Shown piece after piece: positions 5,510 through 10,461 of a stretch of 10,461 nucleotides of DNA. The stretch comes from Flavobacteriaceae bacterium (lineage in GTDB: Bacteria > Bacteroidota > Bacteroidia > Flavobacteriales > Flavobacteriaceae): contig JAESTG010000016.1 in NCBI GenBank assembly GCA_016763715.1, forward strand, positions 1 through 10,461, given 5' to 3'. Within the stretch, counting starts at the first letter, position 1. Each line of letters starts with the position of its first letter. Made by a program: the position numbers and the translations under genes. The notes beneath the pieces were generated by a model. That model was not told the DNA's origin. It worked only from the letters and a program-made list of their open reading frames with translations, and did no database searches.

Positions 5510-8500
5510 ATGGAGGGCATATCGCCAAAAGATTTAATATTGCCACCGCCATACGCGTTGTCCCCTAGCTCATTAGCAAAGGAACAATTTGAAAAAGTTA
5601 TAAACGAGAAACTTAGGTCTTCGGTGCCTGGTGATATGGCTGTGACCACTGACTTTGAAAAAGTTAGAAACGAGAGACACAGAGATTTAATGTCATCAGT
5701 GGTGTACGAGGGATTTGCCCAAGATTCCATAGAAAGTTATAACAATTGGATAGGTGGGTCATTATCGAAGCAGATAACCAATAGATCTATTTTATTACCA
5801 AATGGTGACTACATTAGATTTAAAGATGTATCAATTTATCCACCTACTATGACAATAAAAACTGTGGGCCCTGATGGTCAAGAAACATCAAGTGAGAAAA
5901 TAATGTACCCTTCGACTGCCAGGGAAATGTCAAAGACGTATTCCCTATCAGTGTATGCGAGACTTGAGCAAATAGATTCGCATGGTAACGTAGTGGGAAT
6001 ACTACATAAAGACCAAGATAAATTAATCCCCTTATGTAGTATTCCTTTAATGTTAGGAAGTAGATACTGTTCTCTTTACGGAATGTCAGATGATCAAAAA
6101 TTGAGAGTTTTTGAATGTCCGCATGATCCACTGGGGTATTTCATTATAAACGGAGGAGAAAAACTTTTATTATTGCGGGACCAATTGAGAGTAGCAAAAC
6201 CACTAGTATACATAGACACAAATAGAAATAAAATAGTTATATGCAGAATAACATCTTGGACATTGTCAGGTACCACTGTAGTAGACATACACAAAAATAA
6301 ATCTAAACATTTATATGAAATAAATTTATACTTCTTAGGGAACAAGAGGGGGGTCACTGGTACAATATGTGTTATGCAAATTATGAGAATATTATGGGAA
6401 ATGAGTGGCGGTAGTAACCCGGATGCCTTTTCCTTTATTGAAGATGTTGTCAAATTCACGAAGAGTAAGTGGAGAGATACAATTAGAAGAGAATTGTACG
6501 TTTCAGCGGTTTACACAAATAGTCAGCCTGATGATATTGCCACCGTTATGAAATCTAAAGGAAAGCGAGTTTATACTCAAGAAAATCTTAAAGAATTCAA
6601 TGAAATTGTAAACAGTGATATCATGAAGGGGAGGAAGTTAAAACACGCCCAAACATCACTCAAAGAAAGAGAAGAACAATTCGAGGACACAAAAAGAGGG
6701 ATATATAATGATCTTTTTGTACACATAGATGAATATGTAGAATCTGATGAATATTCAACATTTGACGAGCTCAACGCAATCAAAATAAGGAGGGGATCTC
6801 TTAAGAAATATTACCTTTTATGTTGTATGGTAGCCAGGTTAGCTGAGTACAAAGTATGCCTAAGACCTCTTGATGATAGAGATGATTGGGAAAACAAACA
6901 AATAACTTTACCAGGTAAGACATTAGAGAAGAGGTTTTGGTTAGTTTGGAGGAAATCCATTTTGGCCAAAATGAGGAAAAGGGCCAAAGACATGCACGTT
7001 GATGTAAATAATATCAAGCGAGTAATAAAACATGGAAATGTAACTAACAAGTTAATCAAATCTTTCACTGCTAACGAATGGACTCATACAAAAGGTAATG
7101 ATTATGGTAAGGAGAGTGTTTCTGTTGAACTTGATAGAACTTCCCACATGTCTGTTCATTCTCAACACGGTAAAATCAATACACCAACCAATAGAAGAGC
7201 TAAACAAAAAGCAATTAGACAAATAATAGAAAGTCAGATTGGGTTTGTAGGTTTAGCTGAAACTCCAGAAGGTCAACAATGTGGGTTAGTGAAACAAAAA
7301 GCAATTACGTGTATGGTGAGTCAAGACAGGAACCCTGAAATAGTTAGAAACTTTTTAGTCACTAAACAGTTATTATCCAATGTATATGACGTTACCAATG
7401 AAAATATGGGACCTTGTATGCATGACGGAAATTTCATTGGTTGGTGTAATGTAGGCGAAACTAGGAAGGAACTTCTAGAAGCCAAGAGAAATGGAACTCT
7501 TAAGCACGACACATCTATTACTATAGATGGTGTGGTACTTTATGTTTATAGTAATGCTGGTAGACCTACTAGGCCGTTGTTGGTGGTTGGGAAGAATGGT
7601 AAGACTGTCATAGAGAATAAGAATAAATGGGGAGAATCTTTTAGAGAGTTAACGAGAAATGGTTCAATAGAATATGTGGATCCATCTGAACAAAATAAAT
7701 TTATATTAGCAGATACACTTGGTACGTTGGTGTCAAAGAGTGAACGCGATAGCACATTAGCAAATTTACAAAGAGACCTTGAAAAGATAAGATCAGGCAA
7801 TCCTTTATATAGAAACGTAAAGAAAATAGATTTCAACGACAATCCCTATGAAGAAAAAGTCAATCTCACTGAACTTAGGATATTAAAGGAAATTAATATC
7901 ATAAAGGAATATGAAATTAGGTCATCTAACTTGAAATTTGATTATTGTGAATTGGATCCAAATGCTTTACTTGGAGTAAATGCATCCCTAATTCCCTTAC
8001 CAAATCACGATCCAGCTGCTCGTAATTCTTACCAATGTCACATGGGTAAACAATCTTTAGGAATATTTCATAGTAACCAAGATATGAGGTTTGATACAAG
8101 CTCTAGGGCCCTCATATCACCAAGAGGGGGATTATTTAATACACAATCACATAATTGGGTCGGTTTAGATGATATGCCTTCTGGTGATATGGTGATATGC
8201 GCGATAATGACTCAAAATGGTGAGAATCAAGAAGATGGTATATCTTTCTCTAAAGCAGCAATAGAAGCCGGATTGTTTAGGTATACTATAAACAAAAAGC
8301 ATGAGTCTGTTCTTAAGAGTGATACATCAAAGGGCATAACCGAAGTTTTTGGTGTCCCTGTAAAGAGAGACGGACATCCAGAAGGTGCTTATGATTTCCT
8401 TGACGAGAATGGCATAGCTAAGGTAGGTTCGATGCTCAAGAGGGGACATTGCATAATAGGAAAAACTAGGATCAGACAAATGCCAGACGGAACTGTTATG

Positions 8501-9094
8501 GAGAAAGATGCATCTGTTTATGTAGAAAGAGGATCAGAAGGCATAGTAGATATGGTAATTTCACCTACACCACTATACGGAGGAGGAAAAGTAATTAAAG
8601 TAAACATAAGGTCTACGAGAGTTCCAATAGTGGGTGATAAATTCGCTTCAAGGCATGCACAGAAGGGTGTCATTTCATCTATGGTTAACAAAGAAGATTT
8701 ACCATTTACCAGTGATGGAATAACTCCGGACGTCATAATAAACCCACATGCAATACCTGGTAGAATGACAATAGGTAAGATAATAGAAATAATAACTTCT
8801 AAGGTAACAGCGACAACTGGAGAGAAATTCGATGCAACCGCTTTTAGAAATTTTGATGCTGATGAAATAGCCAATGAGCTCAGAAAGAATGGTTACAGTG
8901 GAAGTGGCAAAGAAATTATGTACAATGGTATAACAGGAGAACCATTTGAAGTTATGATATTTATAGGGCCTTGTCTTTACCAGTCACTTAAACATTTTGT
9001 TGCAGATAAAATATCAGCAAGGGGTAAGGGTCCATTAGATAAATCTACTAGACAGCCAATAGGTGGAAGAAGTAGAGGTGGTGATGTCGAGTAG
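5510..9094 (+). CDS. RPB2: DNA-directed RNA polymerase subunit Rpb2 (second largest), main part lacking the C-terminus
   Basis: A 1194-residue polypeptide carrying nearly all of a eukaryote-type Rpb2: fork/external regions with RPLDDRDDWENKQI (452-465); LAETPEGQQCGLVKQKA (582-598); NHDPAARNSYQCHMGKQ (832-848); NQEDGISFS (906-914); GDKFASRHAQKG (1042-1053), a hybrid-binding/active-site motif; PDVIINPHAIPGRMTIG (1073-1089); and RQPIGGRSRGG (1181-1191). With the largest subunit it forms the polymerase active centre, and it would transcribe viral genes in the cytoplasm or factory. It breaks off at TAG 9092-9094, exactly where the family continues G-x-R-x-GEMERD. That continuation is present in the -1 frame and runs into the ORF at 9100-9447, so this is a two-part gene of about 1312 residues if joined. 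The start is the ATG in AAGATATAAATGG, 36 bases after the phosphoesterase stop. Confidence 0.97.
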   Translation: MEGISPKDLILPPPYALSPSSLAKEQFEKVINEKLRSSVPGDMAVTTDFEKVRNERHRDLMSSVVYEGFAQDSIESYNNWIGGSLSKQITNRSILLPNGDYIRFKDVSIYPPTMTIKTVGPDGQETSSEKIMYPSTAREMSKTYSLSVYARLEQIDSHGNVVGILHKDQDKLIPLCSIPLMLGSRYCSLYGMSDDQKLRVFECPHDPLGYFIINGGEKLLLLRDQLRVAKPLVYIDTNRNKIVICRITSWTLSGTTVVDIHKNKSKHLYEINLYFLGNKRGVTGTICVMQIMRILWEMSGGSNPDAFSFIEDVVKFTKSKWRDTIRRELYVSAVYTNSQPDDIATVMKSKGKRVYTQENLKEFNEIVNSDIMKGRKLKHAQTSLKEREEQFEDTKRGIYNDLFVHIDEYVESDEYSTFDELNAIKIRRGSLKKYYLLCCMVARLAEYKVCLRPLDDRDDWENKQITLPGKTLEKRFWLVWRKSILAKMRKRAKDMHVDVNNIKRVIKHGNVTNKLIKSFTANEWTHTKGNDYGKESVSVELDRTSHMSVHSQHGKINTPTNRRAKQKAIRQIIESQIGFVGLAETPEGQQCGLVKQKAITCMVSQDRNPEIVRNFLVTKQLLSNVYDVTNENMGPCMHDGNFIGWCNVGETRKELLEAKRNGTLKHDTSITIDGVVLYVYSNAGRPTRPLLVVGKNGKTVIENKNKWGESFRELTRNGSIEYVDPSEQNKFILADTLGTLVSKSERDSTLANLQRDLEKIRSGNPLYRNVKKIDFNDNPYEEKVNLTELRILKEINIIKEYEIRSSNLKFDYCELDPNALLGVNASLIPLPNHDPAARNSYQCHMGKQSLGIFHSNQDMRFDTSSRALISPRGGLFNTQSHNWVGLDDMPSGDMVICAIMTQNGENQEDGISFSKAAIEAGLFRYTINKKHESVLKSDTSKGITEVFGVPVKRDGHPEGAYDFLDENGIAKVGSMLKRGHCIIGKTRIRQMPDGTVMEKDASVYVERGSEGIVDMVISPTPLYGGGKVIKVNIRSTRVPIVGDKFASRHAQKGVISSMVNKEDLPFTSDGITPDVIINPHAIPGRMTIGKIIEIITSKVTATTGEKFDATAFRNFDADEIANELRKNGYSGSGKEIMYNGITGEPFEVMIFIGPCLYQSLKHFVADKISARGKGPLDKSTRQPIGGRSRGGDVE
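9082..9094 (+). other. RPB2: Frameshift site splitting Rpb2
   Basis: The -1 frame has a TGA at 9082-9084 and then is open, reading CRVGEMERD from 9085. The zero frame ends at TAG 9092-9094. One added G at 9083 would give RGGGCRVGEMERD, the same length and pattern as the family's RxGGLRFGEMERD. There is no XXXYYYZ slippery heptamer and no homopolymer longer than two here, which argues against programmed slippage and against the commonest sequencing error. Confidence 0.8.
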
Positions 9095-9099
9095 GTGAA

Positions 9100-9447
9100 A
9101 TGGAAAGAGATGCCTTTATAGCACATGGAGCTGCCAATTCTTTACATGAGAGAATATCAATCTCTTCTGATCTATTTACTGGTGTCTTTTGTAAATATTG
9201 TGGATCGTTTGCTACATCAAGAGTGCCACTTGACATGTATGGTGAATCTGGTTCTACGTCGAAGAGTGTGAATATATGTCCCAGATGTAGTCAGTCTGAT
9301 GGTATAGTTGCATGTAATATAAGTTCGGGATTTTATCTCTTGGCTAGAACATTAAGCGCAGCGGCACTAGATATAGTCTTTGACCTGAGACCTGAAACAT
9401 ATTCTGAGGAAATTAGTAGAGTGCGTAATATTGGAATTCTCAAATAA
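9100..9447 (+). CDS. RPB2: C-terminal zinc-binding part of Rpb2 (split by frameshift)
   Basis: A 115-residue ORF beginning MERDAFIAHGAA, the conserved block that follows GE in all Rpb2 proteins (MERD..IAHGA). It carries the C-terminal zinc finger, C31-x2-C34 and C60-x2-C63 (CKYC, CPRC), and the final helix (SSGFYLLARTLSAAALDIVF) that packs on the clamp. In normal Rpb2 this zinc region anchors the clamp to the largest subunit, so it is essential. The frame is open from 9085, so the ATG at 9100 is simply the conserved Met, five bases after the TAG of the main part. Functional polymerase would need a corrected read, a frameshift, or reinitiation at this ATG giving a two-chain Rpb2. Its stop at 9445-9447 lies 17 bases from the stop of the convergent LRR gene. 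Confidence 0.95.
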   Translation: MERDAFIAHGAANSLHERISISSDLFTGVFCKYCGSFATSRVPLDMYGESGSTSKSVNICPRCSQSDGIVACNISSGFYLLARTLSAAALDIVFDLRPETYSEEISRVRNIGILK

Positions 9448-9460
9448 AATAATACAAATT

Positions 9461-9472
9461 GCTTTTAAAAGC
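9461..9472. terminator. Perfect 12-bp palindrome between the 3' ends of Rpb2 and the LRR gene
   Basis: GCTTTTAAAAGC is self-complementary and overlaps the LRR stop codon (9465-9467), 13 bases after the Rpb2 stop. The second LRR copy ends in the same way: CTTTTAAAAG at 10217-10226, again over the stop codon. It could act as a shared 3'-end signal. With no loop sequence it would fold poorly as a short hairpin, and its recurrence may simply reflect gene duplication. Confidence 0.3.
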
Positions 9473-10100
9473 CCATATCCAAATAACATTTCCTACATTT
9501 GATAATTTTCCTCACATATCCCGCATTACAGCCTTTAAATTGTATGTATGACATGTCTTCGACTACTTTATTTTTACACGAACAGCAAGTGACTTTATCT
9601 ACCAAATCAAAGAAACTGGGTATATTATCTTGAGAAGTAATTGCATTGTGACACATGGTGTATAAGCTAACTACTTTGGGTACGATCAACTCATTATACC
9701 CACTTAAATCTTCTAATGGGTTACATAAACAAATCACATACTTCACACTACTAGGTATAATTAACTTAGTTATTTTATTTCTGTAACAATGTAATGTTGT
9801 AACGCTGTTGGGCACAATTAACTCAGTCAAGAGATTATTGGAACAACTCAAAGAAGTTACATTATTAGTTGCAATTAACTTAGTCAGGAGGTTCCTATAA
9901 CAACTCAAAGTAATAACACTATCAGGTACAATTAGTTCAGTGAGCCGATTGCAAGAACAGTCAACATACACAATTCCTTCATTTAAAATTAAAGTTTCTA
10001 AGCCAATATCACTACAAATTAGCTTCTTTATTCCTTTTGGGACAATTAAAGTTTTGGTTGTCTTTGTAACTATTAAGGTCTCTTCTTTACTAAAATTCAT
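9465..10100 (-). CDS. Leucine-rich-repeat protein with C-terminal CxxC...CxxC zinc knuckle
   Basis: A 211-residue protein. Six tandem 19-residue repeats cover 18-131, starting at residues 18, 37, 56, 75, 94 and 113, with the consensus LIVPxSVxxLxCxxNxLTx. The unit has the xLxLxxN core of LRRs and is shorter than the usual 22-24, close to the 20-residue bacterial IpaH/YopM class. A cysteine sits at position 12 of every repeat, which would stack as an internal ladder. A half repeat (9-17) caps the N-terminus. After a spacer, C172/C175 and C202/C205 form a likely zinc knuckle. There is no signal peptide or membrane segment. LRR solenoids bind proteins, so a host-interaction or substrate-adaptor role is plausible but not shown. 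The start ATG at 10100 is preceded on its strand by TTTAAAAATTT. A second copy lies immediately upstream in the same direction. Confidence 0.85.
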   Translation of the reverse strand: MNFSKEETLIVTKTTKTLIVPKGIKKLICSDIGLETLILNEGIVYVDCSCNRLTELIVPDSVITLSCYRNLLTKLIATNNVTSLSCSNNLLTELIVPNSVTTLHCYRNKITKLIIPSSVKYVICLCNPLEDLSGYNELIVPKVVSLYTMCHNAITSQDNIPSFFDLVDKVTCCSCKNKVVEDMSYIQFKGCNAGYVRKIIKCRKCYLDMGF

Positions 10101-10219
10101 TTAATTTGCTAAATTTTTAAACAACCAGTCATAAAATAACATTTTGACTTATGTTCTCAGCAGCAGTGTTATATTATTGGATAAGCAACACTCTTGTTTA
10201 TTCTACAATTCTCTAACTT
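10101..10219. other. Spacer between tandem LRR genes
   Basis: This is 119 bases with no coding frame of note. On the minus strand it carries the 3' flank of the upstream LRR copy and the AT-rich 5' flank of the downstream copy, including GTTTAAAAATTTAG about 13-26 bases before the ATG at 10100, a possible promoter. Confidence 0.4.
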
Positions 10220-10461
10220 TTAAAAGCATCCCTTACATATAATTGTTTTTCTAATATATCCTTCATTATGCCCTCTGTAACTCACATATACAGAATCTTT
10301 AATTACTTTATTTCTACATTCATCACAAGTTACCTTATCAACTTTACCAAAGCAGTTAGGTATATTATTTTCATTGACTATTCCATGACACATAGCATAT
10401 AAGCTAACTACTTTAGGCTTAATTAACTCACTGTATTTGCTTAAATCTTCTAATAAGTTAC
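10220..10461 (-). CDS. Second LRR/zinc-knuckle gene, 3' part only (continues beyond the window)
   Basis: The last 79 codons of a paralogue of the gene at 9465-10100, running off the right edge; the first full codon starts at 10459. It reads NLLEDLSKYSELIKPKVVSL and onwards, matching residues 127-205 of the neighbour (NPLEDLSGYNELIVPKVVSL), and it keeps the zinc knuckle: CDEC and CKGC, in place of CCSC and CRKC. It ends directly after the last Cys (CF, then TAA), whereas the neighbour has six further residues. DNA identity is high: a 17-base exact match at 9661-9677 and 10398-10414 and a 15-base match at 9703-9717 and 10440-10454, both at offset 737. This fits a fairly recent tandem duplication. 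Its LRR part lies outside the window. Confidence 0.85.
   Translation of the reverse strand, partial: NLLEDLSKYSELIKPKVVSLYAMCHGIVNENNIPNCFGKVDKVTCDECRNKVIKDSVYVSYRGHNEGYIRKTIICKGCF

Noticed and set aside
9075..9094. Programmed -1 ribosomal frameshift in Rpb2
   Set aside because: No XXXYYYZ heptamer occurs in the only permissible slip window (9085-9094), so a simple one-base indel is the more economical reading.
9088..9102. AGGTG five-base-spaced Shine-Dalgarno-like sequence before ATG 9100
   Set aside because: These bases encode the conserved Arg-Val-Gly-Glu of the Rpb2 continuation. The window is eukaryotic-virus-like and no other gene has such a site.
1..10461. tRNA genes, CRISPR arrays, insertion sequences, inteins
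   Set aside because: No cloverleaf, spaced direct-repeat array, transposase or intein splice motif was seen. The Rpb2 motifs that commonly host inteins are uninterrupted.

Overview
The window reads as part of the genome of a large eukaryotic DNA virus (Nucleocytoviricota). The case rests on gene content: a eukaryote-type RNA polymerase II second-largest subunit, a trimeric-type dUTPase, a protein kinase, an Mre11/SbcD-like nuclease, and a myristoylated cysteine-rich membrane protein like those of poxvirus/iridovirus/asfarvirus virions. Zinc-ribbon repeat and leucine-rich-repeat accessory proteins of the giant-virus type fit the same picture. The DNA is AT-rich, coding is dense, gaps are mostly 20-190 bases, and no introns, tRNAs or ribosomal RNA genes were seen. 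Within the phylum the mix suggests the pithovirus/marseillevirus/iridovirus side (Pimascovirales), but that placement is inference without a tree.

Layout from left to right. 1-193: non-coding, with an inverted repeat, a hairpin and a TATA-like box. 194-1552 (+): myristoylated membrane protein with an internal duplication. 1614-2084 (-): dUTPase, convergent with the first gene. 2085-2286: divergent promoter region. 2287-2928 (+): protein with three CxxxH...CxxC zinc modules whose 3' end looks frameshifted, with apparent decayed coding sequence up to about 2981. 2995-4461 (+): a CDK-like kinase that continues into a cyclin-like box in one polypeptide. 4496-5473 (+): Mre11/SbcD-like phosphoesterase. 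5510-9447 (+): Rpb2, broken into a 1194-residue part and a 115-residue C-terminal part by a one-base shift just before the conserved GEMERD motif. 9465-10100 (-): LRR protein with a C-terminal zinc knuckle. 10220-10461 (-): 3' part of a second, tandem copy of that LRR gene, running off the window.

How they may fit together: Rpb2 supplies viral transcription, dUTPase keeps uracil out of the genome, and the Mre11-like nuclease would process DNA ends during replication or repair. The membrane protein would act in the virion envelope or entry. The kinase-cyclin fusion could act as a virus-encoded CDK that needs no host cyclin. The LRR-zinc proteins look like an expanding host-interaction family. 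The points most worth checking are the kinase-cyclin fusion, the Rpb2 frameshift, and the decaying zinc-ribbon gene.
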